From assembly GCA_964649825.1 (NCBI GenBank), contig CAZYQW010000136.1:1-64000 (forward strand): a stretch of DNA of 64,000 nt, in the 5' to 3' direction. This document shows positions 19,473 through 31,358 of this stretch, one piece after another (the first letter of the stretch is position 1; the number at the start of each line of letters is the position of its first letter). The position numbers were made by a program, and so were the translations under genes. The stretch comes from CAZYQW01 sp964649825. Its GTDB lineage: Bacteria; Planctomycetota; B15-G4; JADJEK01. The notes beneath the pieces were generated by a model. It was not told where the DNA came from. It saw only the letters and a list, made by a program, of their open reading frames with translations, and searched no databases.

Positions 19473-20671
19473 TCGTCGATCGTCCTCGGCGCGAACCTGC
19501 AAGCCGCGGTCTGGGTCGGATACCTGAACGAGAACGAACTCGGCACCGAGCAGAACTCGTACCGGGCGCTCGGGTCGTACACCCGGGCCGATGAGCTCGG
19601 ATCGATCGAGGCACCGTTCTACCTCGGCTCGATGTACGCCGAGGGCCGCGGCGTCGACGCGAACGAGGCGCAGGCGTTGGAGTGCTACCGGCGCGGCGCC
19701 GAGCGCGGCAATGCCGCGTGCGTGCGCGCGACCGGCGAGATGGCGCGGGACGGCCGCGGGATGGAGCGGGACCTCGACGTGGCGTTGCGTCGGTTCGCCG
19801 GCGCGGCCGAGCAGGGCGACACGAGCGCCATGGTCGCCGCCGGCCGCCTCTATTCCGACGCGACGGAGCGCGGCAGCGTCGCGGGCCAACGCAAGATCGG
19901 CGAGATGCACCTCCGCGGCGCGGGCGTGGAGCGGAGCTACGAGGAGGCGGCGCGGCGGTTCCGGATCGGCGTGGAGCAGGGCGACGCCGGCTGCCAGGTG
20001 AGGCTGGCGCAGATGATCGAGCGTGGTCTCGCCATGGAGATGGACGCGTTCGCCGCGTGCGAGATGTACACCGCCGCGGCCGAGGCGGGCAACGACGAGG
20101 CCCGGTACGAGCTCGGGCGCTGCTACCACCACGGCGTCGGCTCGATCCCCAACCCCGACCTCGCGTCGTCCTGGTACCAGCGGGCCGCCGACCGCGGCAA
20201 CGCGGACGCGATCAACGGGCTCGGAGAGCTCCATGACGCGGGGTTCAGCGTCGACGAGGACCCGACCAAGGCCCGCGCCCTGTTCGAGCAGTCCGCGGCC
20301 AAGGGATGCATCGCCGCGCAACGCAACCTCGGGCGGGCTTGCCTCGAGGGACGCGGCGGAACGAAGGACGTCGCGCGCGCGTTCTCGTTGCTCCGCGGCG
20401 CGGCGAGCACGACGACGCGCCGGCCGCGACGTGGCTCGGTCGGATGTACGAGGACGGAGTCGGCACGGAGAGGAGCGCGGTGGACGCCGTGACGTGGTAC
20501 ACGAAAGCCGCCGAAGCGGGAGACGCCGAGGGACAGTACCGCCTCGGTCTCTGCTGCCTGAACGGCGTCGGCCGAGCCGCCGACCGGGCCCAGGCCCTGC
20601 GGTGGCTGAACGCGGCGAGCGACCAAGGTCACGTGGCGGCGCTCGACAAGGTCATGGCGTTGACGCGCTGA
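19473..20671 (+). pseudogene. SEL1-repeat protein gene, 5'-truncated and frameshifted
   Basis: SEL1/TPR-like repeats fill this stretch with the pattern AxxxLGxxYxxGxGVxxDxxxAxxWYxxAAxxG. They are open without any start codon from just after the stop of the RCC1-like gene, in the same frame, until an ATG at 19632. At about 20400-20405 the frame is lost: repeats ending LLRGAA continue one frame over as EHDDAPAATWLGRMYEDG and run to a stop at 20671. One missing base explains it. With no upstream start and an internal frameshift it is best called a pseudogene. An intact version would be about 400 residues or part of a longer protein. Confidence 0.7.
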
Positions 20672-20735
20672 CGCCGACCCGGCGTGCCTCGCGGCTCGGT
20701 GCTCCGCCGCTCGTCCTCCCGCACGAGCTCCGGCT

Positions 20736-20770
20736 CGAGGGGCGCTGCCGTCCGTCCGTGCGTCCCCTCG
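20736..20770 (-). terminator. Hairpin at the end of the eCIS operon
   Basis: Bases 20736-20745 (cgaggggcgc) pair with 20760-20770 with one bulged T, giving a 10-bp stem and 14-base loop. It begins 2 bases after the stop of the last eCIS gene in the direction of transcription, and also lies between convergent genes. No T-run is present. Confidence 0.45.
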
Positions 20771-20771
20771 T

Positions 20772-22442
20772 TCAGGGCGGCCCGAGGAAGATGCCCTGGA
20801 TCACGTCGCGGTAGGCGGCGAGCTCCGCGCGCCTCGCGACCTGCCGCGCGCCGGAGAGATCGGTGCTTCGCTGATTCGTCGCGACCTCGATCGTGAAGAC
20901 GCTCATCGAGGGCCGGTCCGTCGCGCGGCCCTCGGTGACGTCCTGCGGTCCCCATCCTCCGAGCGACGTGCCTCCCGGCACCGATCCGCTCCACTGCGCG
21001 TGGGGAGTTCCCCCGAGGTCGTTGCCGCGGACCGCGCGCCCGTGGCCCTGGGCTTCCATCTCACGGGCCATCCGCAGCGCGAGCGCCTCGTCGCTCGCGC
21101 TGCGGGCGCCCGCCTGGACGTTCATCGCCGCGAGCTCCAACCCGAGGCCGACCGGGTCCCCGAGGTGCCGCACGGTCGCGGCCCGTTGCGCGTTCGCGGA
21201 CACCGTGTGTCGATCGGTGAAGATCCCCGCCGCCTTCCGGTCCCACGTCCCGTGGATGCTCGCGATGCGGCTGGGCCGGAACCGTTCGATCAGACGCAGG
21301 AGCGCGACGTTCTCGGCGAGGATCGGGCGGCCCGCGCTGTCGACCGGGGCCGTACCTCCGGCCGGAGTGGAGGACGCCAGGCTCTCGCCGGGGTCCGGGA
21401 AGTTCCGGTTCGTCGGCGTCGCCCCCTCGCGCGCCCGCGTCGCGGCGTTGTCGGGGAAGAGGGTCGGGACGACGATGACGGTGTAGTACGGGCGGAACAG
21501 CGCGTTGTGCAGCGTCTCGAGGAGCATCTCGGCGACCTCGATTCCGCCCTGCTCGCTGCCGTGAACGCCGGCGATGACGAGAGCGCGCTCGGCGCTCCGG
21601 CCCGGGAAGAAGTAAGCGTCGACCGGCCGACCACCGGCGGTCACCGCCAGCTCCCCGCGAATCCGACCGCGCTCCGGCCGCCACTGGTTCGTCGTCTCGC
21701 GGCGCCGCCGCTCGTCGAACGCGGACGTCGGCCACAGCGGCTCGGGGCCGTGCCGCACGATCGTTCGCGCGAGCCAGAGGTCGTCCGACCCCGCCGTGAA
21801 GATCCGCCCGAGCAACGCGTCGAGGTCGGGATCGGTGACCGGACTCTGCGCGCGTAGCTCGTCGAAGACGCGTCCCTTCTCCGCCGTCGACGTCCAGATC
21901 TGCTCGACGCCCTGCGAGCGCGGACTCGCCAGCAACGACCCGCGAGGACGATGGACGCTCGCACGCATCGGACCGAGACCGAACGTCACGCGCACCGCCA
22001 TCCGATCCGCCTCGCGTTCCGCGGCCGCTTCCGACCGCGGCGCGCCCGCGACGCCGCGACCGTGGGTGACGCCGGATCGCATCTGCGCGACGTGCGCGAG
22101 CTCGTGTGCGAGGAGGAAGCGGCGGCTCAACGACCCGGCTGCGCCGCTCGATCCGAGCGCGACCTCGGCGCCCGACGTCACGGCGCGCGCGTCCATCGCG
22201 CGTGTCATCGCGGCGGCACGCGGCCCCGCGTGGACGCGCACGTCGCCGAAGTCGCGGCCGAATCCGCGCTCGGCCGCCGCCCGCTCGGCGGGAACAAGCG
22301 GCCGCGCTTCGCCCGCGGTGGCGAGCCGACGCCAGATCGGGTTCGGCTCGCGCGCCTCGGCCTCGACCGATCGCGACGGAGCGCGCGGCGCGGCGGCGTG
22401 CGGCTCGCGCCGCGGCGACGGGCCGCGCATCGATCGCCGCAT
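20772..22442 (-). CDS. Candidate eCIS effector: DUF4157 domain fused to M14-type zinc carboxypeptidase
   Basis: The protein has 556 residues. An N-terminal DUF4157 domain (about 35-160) carries HELAH (113-117) and a downstream EREADRMA motif; this domain is a hallmark of proteins encoded in eCIS loci. The C-terminal domain (about 265-535) has the full M14 metallopeptidase signature: HGSE (zinc ligands His294 and Glu297), NRN (Arg346), His397 in SIHGTW, and catalytic Glu519 in FTIEVATN. The GV/IHG and TNRNFP motifs recall MpaA-like murein-peptide amidases and carboxypeptidases. ATG 22442 was chosen because GGAG lies 7 bases upstream; a start at 22502 would overlap the upstream gene. It is the last gene of the eCIS operon. 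Inference: a delivered enzyme that cuts peptides or peptidoglycan stem peptides. Confidence 0.88.
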   Translation of the reverse strand: MRRSMRGPSPRREPHAAAPRAPSRSVEAEAREPNPIWRRLATAGEARPLVPAERAAAERGFGRDFGDVRVHAGPRAAAMTRAMDARAVTSGAEVALGSSGAAGSLSRRFLLAHELAHVAQMRSGVTHGRGVAGAPRSEAAAEREADRMAVRVTFGLGPMRASVHRPRGSLLASPRSQGVEQIWTSTAEKGRVFDELRAQSPVTDPDLDALLGRIFTAGSDDLWLARTIVRHGPEPLWPTSAFDERRRRETTNQWRPERGRIRGELAVTAGGRPVDAYFFPGRSAERALVIAGVHGSEQGGIEVAEMLLETLHNALFRPYYTVIVVPTLFPDNAATRAREGATPTNRNFPDPGESLASSTPAGGTAPVDSAGRPILAENVALLRLIERFRPSRIASIHGTWDRKAAGIFTDRHTVSANAQRAATVRHLGDPVGLGLELAAMNVQAGARSASDEALALRMAREMEAQGHGRAVRGNDLGGTPHAQWSGSVPGGTSLGGWGPQDVTEGRATDRPSMSVFTIEVATNQRSTDLSGARQVARRAELAAYRDVIQGIFLGPP

Positions 22443-22467
22443 CGGGCTGCTCCGCGCCACGCGTTCG

Positions 22468-25400
22468 TTACGTGCCCTTGAGCACGAATGCCTCGGTCGC
22501 ATGCGGCAGCCGCTCGTTCAACGACGCGAGCTCGGCCGCGCGCAGCTTGCGCTTCTTCAGATCCGCGTCCGTCGTCAGCAGCCCCTCCGCTTCGAGCACC
22601 TTCGCCAGCGCGACGTGCCGTGCGTCGGGTGGGCCGCCGCCGGTCGCCGTCGCCTTCGTGAACTCGAGCGCGTCGAACTGGACGCCCTTCTCCTTCAGCG
22701 CGGCGACCGCGTTGTCGAACAGCTCGTCGCGGATGACCTCGTCGTCGCGGGTGTAGTGGATCGCGAAGTCGTTCACCACCTCGTCCTCGACCATGAACGC
22801 GATGTGCGACAGGGACACGGGCTCGATGCTGCCGCGCTCGAGCACGAGGAGCCCGAACGCGGGGCATTCGCTCGGGAACGGCGTCGCGCCGAACGTCGCC
22901 GCCTCGGTCGGCTTGATCGCCTTCAGCGCCTCGCGGAGCACGTCGCTCCTCTCGACGTGGAGGGCCGCCGCCGCGCCGGTCGTTCCCTTCGGCGAGAACG
23001 AGACGACGCGCAGCCGCGAGTTCTGATGCGGGACCGACAGCAGGAAGTCCTGCGTCTTGGCCACGATCTTCGCCATTGACGTCTCGGTTGCCGCCGCCGT
23101 GCCTTCCGTGAACGAGAACTTGCCGAGTAGGACGAGGAACCCTTCCTTGGCGGCCGCCTCGAATCGGGTCGCCGCGTCGTCGGTGCTGAACAGCTTGACG
23201 ATCGTCGGCAGATGCTGTGCCTCCTGCGCGATCGCCCAGACGTCGTGACACTCGAGCTTCAACTCCGGCGGCACGACCAGCACCGTCACGGCCGGGCACA
23301 TTCCGTCGAGGTTCGCCGGCCTCGGGTCCGGCGCACCTGCGTCGATCGAGCCGGCCGTCGCCTTCTTCGCGAGGAGAAGCGACTGCGCCGGCGCCGCCAT
23401 CGAACCCGCGTTCGGATCGACGAGCAGCACGATCTGAGAGACCGCTCCGTCGTTCGCCGCGAGCCAGTTCTGGCGGATCTGCGCGTCGGCGCCGATCAGC
23501 TCGGTTGTCCCCGCCTTGAACTGGGCTTTTCCGATCGACACCAGCTCGAGCTTCGCGAACGCCTCCTTCGCGCCGATCTGGTCGAGCGCGCTGAACAGCT
23601 TGTTCATGCCGCCCTCGTCTGCGACGTACCGCCACACCTCGTGGCAGACGGTCGCGACCTTCGCCGTGGCGACGACGACGATCCCTTCGCCGGTTTGCGG
23701 GTCGAGCGCGGACGGCGCCGCCGTCAACACCTCGCTCGCCGCGCCGGGGTTCCGCGCCACGACGTCGTCGAGCAAGTCGCCGACCGCGTCGAGTCGGGCC
23801 GCCGAGAGGACATCACCCGGGTCGTCCGCGTCCGACCGGACGCCGATCGCCAGGTACGCGATCTCCGCGCTGCTTCCCGCCGCCAGGGCGAACGCGCTCT
23901 TCAGCGCATCCGTCGACGACACAATCGACTGGACGCCCGGACCGAACTCGACCGACGTCACGGCGTCGAAGTCGAACAGTCCGAGCGTCGAGCCGCCCGA
24001 CAACGCCTGCTTCAACAGCGGCAGCGAGCTCTTGTCATCGACGCGCACGTGGAGCACGCGATAACGCGCGGGCTCGGCGATCACGACGGGCGCCTGGCCG
24101 CCGCAGCTCCGTTCGCGACGCCGGTGGAAGAAGACCCAGTCACGCGTCGCCTTCACCGCGAAAGACGTCGACGTCGACGCCGCCGGGGGGAACAGCAGGC
24201 CGGTCGCGAGGTCCGCGAAGCCCGGCTTGCCGATCGTGGCGTCGATCGACTCGATCGCTTGGATCGCCCGCACGTGCGCGGGGTGGCTCGCGTTCGCGAC
24301 CGCGGCGTCGAGGTGCTGCTTCGACTGAGCGAGCGGGACCGAGGTCTTCGTCGCGGCCGCGGCGCCGACGACGGCAATCGAAAGGACCGCTTCGACTTCG
24401 GCGTCGACCGCTGACGTCCACGCCCGATGCGCATCGAGGACGGTGTTCGGCAACACGTTCGCCCAATGCTTCACGCCCTTGATCAGCACTTCGGTGCGAC
24501 CCGCCGACGTACGCGCGAGCGACACCGATTCGTCGACGGGGATCGAGATCGACTGGCCGCCGCTTTCGATCGTAACCGTGCCGCTCAGCCGGGTCTTCAA
24601 CTGCGTCGCGCCCGCGGCGACGGTCGCCGGTGCGAGGATCTTCAGTCCACCGAGGAACGAGACCGCGATGCCCACCACCGACAGGTCTCCCGCGAGACCC
24701 ACGAGCGCCTCGAACTGGACCTTGACCACGGAGGCAACCGGGAGCACGAACGCATCCTTCTCGATCGACATCGACAGCCACAGCGCCTCGGAGTCCTTGG
24801 TGCTCGAAGCTGCGTTCGTCGAGAACGTCGAAACGCGGACGCCCGCGAAGTGGAACCGCGAGCCGCCCGCGCCGGTCGCGTCGCCGTGACCCACGCCTTG
24901 GTAGCGGAACGCGCTGACGTCGCGGAACGCGAGCGCGGGCGACACGAGGGCCTTCCCCTCGACCGACGCGCTCGACTTCGGGCTCGCGAGGATCGCGACG
25001 ATCTGCTTCAGCGCCGTCGTGACCTCCATGTCGTAGCCCGCGACCTTCTCGTTCGTCGTCGTCGCGCCGATCTCTCCGTCCGGCACGATGACGTCGACCT
25101 GCTGCTTGTCGTCCGGGTGATCGAGGCCGTGCACCAGCGACACGCGCTCGAGGTGCTGCGCCTCCTCGAGCGCGTGAGCCACGAGGTCGGCGCGAGCCAC
25201 GCAGAACCGCAGGTCGACGCCGTCGCCGAAGTAGCGCCGCACCTGTTCCTCGACCGTGACGTCGCCGTCCGGAACGACCGGCAGGTACCCGGCGCTCGGC
25301 ACGGTCACGATCCCGCCGCCGATCAGGATGCCGTGCGCGGCGCCCGTTTGCGAGCCGGCCTTCACGCCGGCGATCTCGTCCTCGATCTGCTGGAACTTGT

Positions 25401-26487
25401 TCGTGACGTCCGGAAGGTCGACGAGGAACGGCGACTTCTTCATCTGCTGGAGGAACGACTTCACCGAGCCGAGCGCCGCGTAGGCGGGCGCGCACGGATC
25501 CCCCTCGCCGCCGGGCGTGGCGGTGACGACGCCGATCGAACGGAGCTGGCATTGGAACTGGAGCACCTGGGCCAGGAACACGTTCCACGGCCGCATGCGC
25601 ATCCTCCATGCCCAGTACGCGCGCGGCGGGTCCCCCATCCGCTCGCGTCGCACCGTCCACATGTCATCGAAGTGGACGATCGAACCGTTCATCGCGACGA
25701 GCACGAGCGGGATGCCCGCCGTGCACGGGTGCACCGGCGGCTCGGCGCCGCGGCACCAGAGCTCGCTCTTCAGCAGGCTCCCCGTGATCGCGTGGGGCAC
25801 CTTCGCCGCCTCGTCCGCGAAGTACGCGGTCGCGACGCGCGAGCGTCGATGCCCGGACCCGAGCGTCACCTCCGTCGACTCGATCAACGGCGTCTTCAGG
25901 GCGTACGCCTCGGCGCGAAGCACGATCCCTTCCTTGATGTAGGCGCGGTCGACGTCGGTGACGCAGGCGTCCTCGCAGAGGTTGCCGAACACCGCGTCCT
26001 CGCCGCACTTCGCCTCGGCGTGCGAGATCGTGACGATCCAGAGCTCGCCGGCGTCGGTCACCGCGCTGGGCGGCTCGCCCGCGACGAGCTCGCAGTCCGA
26101 GAACGCGGATGCTCCGCCGCTCGACGACGTCTTCGCCGCGTTCTCTCCCTTCGCGGCCGCGATCAGCTCCTGGATGCTGACCGTGATCTCCTGGTCGAGC
26201 CGGAGCAGCCGCCCTTCCTTGCCGACCGCGAGCCCGGGCCGCACGGTCAGCGCGTCGCCGGCGCGCTTGCAGTCGAGGCCGTACACGACGCCCGAGCCCT
26301 GCGCGTGGTTCGAGAGGTGCACGAGCTCGCGAATCCCCTGCTGCTCCACGCGGAGGTCGTCCGCCCGCAGGAACTTCCCGTCGTAGTAGTTGAGCCGGGT
26401 CAACGGCGACGCGCTCGGGATGACCGAGTAGCCGCCCTGTCCCTCGATGAGCACGAAACCGCCGCCGTTCTTGCCGTTCTTGCTCAT
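22468..26487 (-). CDS. Very large eCIS-associated protein, unknown function (candidate fibre or surface protein)
   Basis: The protein has 1339 residues. The N-terminal ~110 residues (RLNYYDGKFLRADDLRVEQQ, then GSGVVYGLD and LTVRPGLAVGKEGRLL) form a domain also found at the start of the gene just upstream. The long remainder is not recognised. It looks like alternating alpha/beta segments with several VV(A/V)TAKVATVCHEVW-like blocks and a helical C-terminus. There is no signal peptide or clear transmembrane segment. The ATG has AGGAG 7 bases upstream and overlaps the preceding stop (ATGA). Its size and position after the ATPase fit a tail fibre, receptor-binding or sheath-surface component, but that is inference. 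Confidence 0.8.
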   Translation of the reverse strand: MSKNGKNGGGFVLIEGQGGYSVIPSASPLTRLNYYDGKFLRADDLRVEQQGIRELVHLSNHAQGSGVVYGLDCKRAGDALTVRPGLAVGKEGRLLRLDQEITVSIQELIAAAKGENAAKTSSSGGASAFSDCELVAGEPPSAVTDAGELWIVTISHAEAKCGEDAVFGNLCEDACVTDVDRAYIKEGIVLRAEAYALKTPLIESTEVTLGSGHRRSRVATAYFADEAAKVPHAITGSLLKSELWCRGAEPPVHPCTAGIPLVLVAMNGSIVHFDDMWTVRRERMGDPPRAYWAWRMRMRPWNVFLAQVLQFQCQLRSIGVVTATPGGEGDPCAPAYAALGSVKSFLQQMKKSPFLVDLPDVTNKFQQIEDEIAGVKAGSQTGAAHGILIGGGIVTVPSAGYLPVVPDGDVTVEEQVRRYFGDGVDLRFCVARADLVAHALEEAQHLERVSLVHGLDHPDDKQQVDVIVPDGEIGATTTNEKVAGYDMEVTTALKQIVAILASPKSSASVEGKALVSPALAFRDVSAFRYQGVGHGDATGAGGSRFHFAGVRVSTFSTNAASSTKDSEALWLSMSIEKDAFVLPVASVVKVQFEALVGLAGDLSVVGIAVSFLGGLKILAPATVAAGATQLKTRLSGTVTIESGGQSISIPVDESVSLARTSAGRTEVLIKGVKHWANVLPNTVLDAHRAWTSAVDAEVEAVLSIAVVGAAAATKTSVPLAQSKQHLDAAVANASHPAHVRAIQAIESIDATIGKPGFADLATGLLFPPAASTSTSFAVKATRDWVFFHRRRERSCGGQAPVVIAEPARYRVLHVRVDDKSSLPLLKQALSGGSTLGLFDFDAVTSVEFGPGVQSIVSSTDALKSAFALAAGSSAEIAYLAIGVRSDADDPGDVLSAARLDAVGDLLDDVVARNPGAASEVLTAAPSALDPQTGEGIVVVATAKVATVCHEVWRYVADEGGMNKLFSALDQIGAKEAFAKLELVSIGKAQFKAGTTELIGADAQIRQNWLAANDGAVSQIVLLVDPNAGSMAAPAQSLLLAKKATAGSIDAGAPDPRPANLDGMCPAVTVLVVPPELKLECHDVWAIAQEAQHLPTIVKLFSTDDAATRFEAAAKEGFLVLLGKFSFTEGTAAATETSMAKIVAKTQDFLLSVPHQNSRLRVVSFSPKGTTGAAAALHVERSDVLREALKAIKPTEAATFGATPFPSECPAFGLLVLERGSIEPVSLSHIAFMVEDEVVNDFAIHYTRDDEVIRDELFDNAVAALKEKGVQFDALEFTKATATGGGPPDARHVALAKVLEAEGLLTTDADLKKRKLRAAELASLNERLPHATEAFVLKGT

Positions 26488-27839
26488 GACGTGCTCCTCT
26501 CCTCCATGTGAACGAAGTCCTTGCCGTCGTGAGGATCGGTCGGGTCGACCTCGCCGAGGGCACCGGTCAGCGGAACCTGGGAGAACCGATCGAGCAACGG
26601 CGTCGGTCCCGTGCCGCGCACGATGAGCCGGACGTACTTCAGCGAGAGCGGCTCCACGAGGTTCAACGTGATCGTCATGCCGCCGTCGTACTCGACCTCG
26701 TCGACGCCGACGACGCGCCATCCCTTGTCGGGCTCGAACTCGGACACGATGAACGCGCCGGGAGTCACCGAGTCGACGTAGACCGAACGCGTGAGCTCGA
26801 ACGTGATCGACTCGTCGTCGATCTCGACCGACGCGCGGTCGACCTGCGGCGCGTCGACGATCTCGAGGTCGGGATCGGGCTCGTCGTCCTCGATCGGGTC
26901 GGGGGCGACTTCGTCCGGCGCGCAGCGGCAGCCGCAGAGAAGCTCCTGCAGCGTCGACGTCGCGACGAGCGTGCGCCGCACGGTGTTGTCCACCTCCGCG
27001 ATCGAGACGTTCCAATCGTCGCCCTGCTTCACGAGCTTGATGCCCTCGACCACGGCGAGCACGAGCGGCGCCGGCGGCTTCTCGGGCGTGAGCGACTCGG
27101 CCTCGCCCACGTCGGCCGCAGCCGGCGCAAGCTCCATCGAGTCCTTCGCGGCGAGGTCGCGGAACCACGCGAGGCACTCTCCCGCGCGATCCTCGGGCAG
27201 GGCGGCGAGGACGGCCGCCCGCGCGGCCGAGGCCTCCGCCTCGGCCGCGTCGCCGGCCTCCGCGTCCGCGAGCCCGAAGAAGATACGCAGGCGCCGATAC
27301 GGGAGATCGCCCCAATCGATCCCGACGTTCGGGTCATACGGCTCGATCCGCAGCTCGACGGTCTCGAGCACGCGCGAGTAGGCGGTGGCGCCCCCCGACC
27401 CCGAGCACGGCTCGACCAGCGCGGGGACCGCGCGGAAGGCGCAGTGCTTCGCGCGGATCGTCACCGCCGCCGCGAACTCGATCGTGCCGGATGCGTCGAG
27501 CTCGAGCCCATGCTCCTCGCCGTGCTCCTCGAACCAGCGGCCGAGGTGCACGCACGCGTCCCGATCCAGGAACAGCTCGCGTCCGACGCCGTCGACCGCG
27601 AGCCCGCGTGAGACGCGCAGCTCCGGTACGTCGGCCGAGACCTCGAGCCCCCAGATCGCGCCGGACCGATGGAGCCAGGCGGTGTGCAGCCAGCTCTTGC
27701 CCCGCGCGTAGGCTTGGAGGACGTCGAAGTCCTCGACGCCCATCAGCATCCCGAAGTGGACCCGGAGGGATTCGAACGGATCGACGGCGAGAGATCCGGT
27801 GCAGTCGCGCGTCGCGTCTTGTGGGGAAACGGCAGTCAC
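26484..27839 (-). CDS. eCIS-associated protein sharing its N-terminal domain with the next gene
   Basis: The protein has 451 residues from a GTG with AAGGAGG about 6 bases upstream. The N-terminal ~100 residues (SLRVHFGMLMGVEDFDVLQ, then GAIWGLEV and LRVSRGLAVDGVGRELFLD) parallel those of the 1339-residue protein. The middle is acidic and includes a CGCRC cluster. The last ~110 residues look like a beta-sandwich (DESITFELTRSVYVDSV, then GGMTITLNLVEPLSL). It is translationally coupled to the next gene by an ATGA overlap. It is probably an accessory fibre or decoration protein of the injection particle; no known family was recognised. Confidence 0.8.
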   Translation of the reverse strand: MTAVSPQDATRDCTGSLAVDPFESLRVHFGMLMGVEDFDVLQAYARGKSWLHTAWLHRSGAIWGLEVSADVPELRVSRGLAVDGVGRELFLDRDACVHLGRWFEEHGEEHGLELDASGTIEFAAAVTIRAKHCAFRAVPALVEPCSGSGGATAYSRVLETVELRIEPYDPNVGIDWGDLPYRRLRIFFGLADAEAGDAAEAEASAARAAVLAALPEDRAGECLAWFRDLAAKDSMELAPAAADVGEAESLTPEKPPAPLVLAVVEGIKLVKQGDDWNVSIAEVDNTVRRTLVATSTLQELLCGCRCAPDEVAPDPIEDDEPDPDLEIVDAPQVDRASVEIDDESITFELTRSVYVDSVTPGAFIVSEFEPDKGWRVVGVDEVEYDGGMTITLNLVEPLSLKYVRLIVRGTGPTPLLDRFSQVPLTGALGEVDPTDPHDGKDFVHMEERSTS

Positions 27840-27852
27840 TGCGCCCCTCCTT

Positions 27853-29217
27853 TCAGCTTTCGCCCGCCACGACGCTCTGTCGCAGCCGGGCATCGATCGT
27901 GAGTCTCGTCTCCAGGGCCTTCTCGGCGTCGGACCACTCCGCCTCGGCCTCGCTCGCCTGGTCCTCGCTCTCGCGGTACGTCTGCAGGGCGGCGACGACC
28001 ACCGTCTCGGATTCCTCGATCCGCGCGGCGACCTCGGCGACCGGCGGCGCGTCTCGGATCGCCCCGAGCTCGGCCTCCGCGCGGAGGAACCGGAGGAGGT
28101 CGTCGTGGATCCGCGTCGGGACCGCGGCCTCCCACTCCTCGAGGTCGTCGAGGTCCGACTCCTCGTACGCGGTCCTCGCCGTCTCCTCGGCGTCTTCCGC
28201 GCTGGAGAGCGCTTCCGCGAGCGCGCTCTGCTCGTCCTCCTGCTCGGGCGTCGGCTCCACCTCCTGATCCTCGAGGTGGTCGTTGAATCGATCGAGCTTC
28301 TCCCTCGCTTCGATCGCCGCGTGCTCCGCGTCGGCGAGGCTCGCGGCGAGCGCGGCGACCGGTTTGCCGGCCGCCGGCAGGTCGCCGCTCGTGACGTTCG
28401 CGCGGTCGGCGTCGGACATCGCGCCCTTCGTCGACGCGACGATCGTCGCGACCGCGCCGGCGAAGAGCCCTTCGAGGCGGTCGAGCCGGTCGAGCTCCGC
28501 CTCCACGCGCTCGAGGTCTCCCTCGGCCCGCTCGACCGACGTGACGGGGCCGTCCGTCGTCCGTCGCGCTCGCAGGTACTCGTTTCGCTGGCGCGCGGCG
28601 ACCGCGCGCAGCGACTCGGTCTTCGCCGCGTAGGCATGATGGCGAGCACGGGCCAATGCGATCATCTCGGCGGTCACGTCGTTCTCGAGGCGCGACTCCG
28701 CCGCGGCCATCGACTCGCCGGAGAGGAAGTCGCTCGCGCGCGCCCGCACGTCGTCGGCGCCCTCCGCCGCGGCCAGCGCGTCGATCCGCTTGGCCCGAGC
28801 CGCGGTCCAAGCCGTCACCTCGGCCGCGTCCGCCCCGACGCGCTCGAGCGCGGCGCGCGTTCGTTCGACGGTCGCGCCCAGTCGGGCGAGCTCGCGCTCG
28901 GCGTCCTGGAGGTCGATCTCCGCGGCGAGCGCCGCCGCGTTGGCGACGCGCGTCGCGATCACGGCTTCGCTCAACTCCTCGGCGAGGCTCTCCGCCTCCG
29001 CGGGGGAGACGTCGTTCCTCGCGAGCTCCACGCGAAGGCTCGCCTGCCGCCGCTTCTGCTCGTCCAGCTCGCCCCGGCGGTCGGCCCACGCCGCCCGCGT
29101 CGCCGTGACCGCGTCCGCGGCGTCGCGGAACGCTTGCATCATCGTCGAATCGTCCTCCAGGCTCTCGGCGAGCGTGTCCGCCCAGTTCTCGAGATAGGTG
29201 CTCAGACTGTCCGCCAT
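27853..29217 (-). CDS. Long coiled-coil protein of the eCIS operon
   Basis: The protein has 454 residues and is almost wholly helical, rich in Ala, Glu, Arg and Leu. Heptad-like segments run over residues ~30-300 and 330-440. There is no signal peptide or membrane segment. ATG 29217 was chosen because AGGAG lies 6 bases upstream. An ATG at 29250 that overlaps the ATPase stop (TGATG) is an alternative. It lies between the ATPase and the two proteins with the shared N-terminal domain. Possible roles are a scaffold, a length or assembly factor, or a stalk; none can be assigned from sequence alone. Confidence 0.8.
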   Translation of the reverse strand: MADSLSTYLENWADTLAESLEDDSTMMQAFRDAADAVTATRAAWADRRGELDEQKRRQASLRVELARNDVSPAEAESLAEELSEAVIATRVANAAALAAEIDLQDAERELARLGATVERTRAALERVGADAAEVTAWTAARAKRIDALAAAEGADDVRARASDFLSGESMAAAESRLENDVTAEMIALARARHHAYAAKTESLRAVAARQRNEYLRARRTTDGPVTSVERAEGDLERVEAELDRLDRLEGLFAGAVATIVASTKGAMSDADRANVTSGDLPAAGKPVAALAASLADAEHAAIEAREKLDRFNDHLEDQEVEPTPEQEDEQSALAEALSSAEDAEETARTAYEESDLDDLEEWEAAVPTRIHDDLLRFLRAEAELGAIRDAPPVAEVAARIEESETVVVAALQTYRESEDQASEAEAEWSDAEKALETRLTIDARLRQSVVAGES

Positions 29218-29249
29218 CGCGCGCTCCTCGGCATCGACCGGATGCTCCA

Positions 29250-31354
<2,105 letters not shown>

Positions 31355-31358
<4 letters not shown>

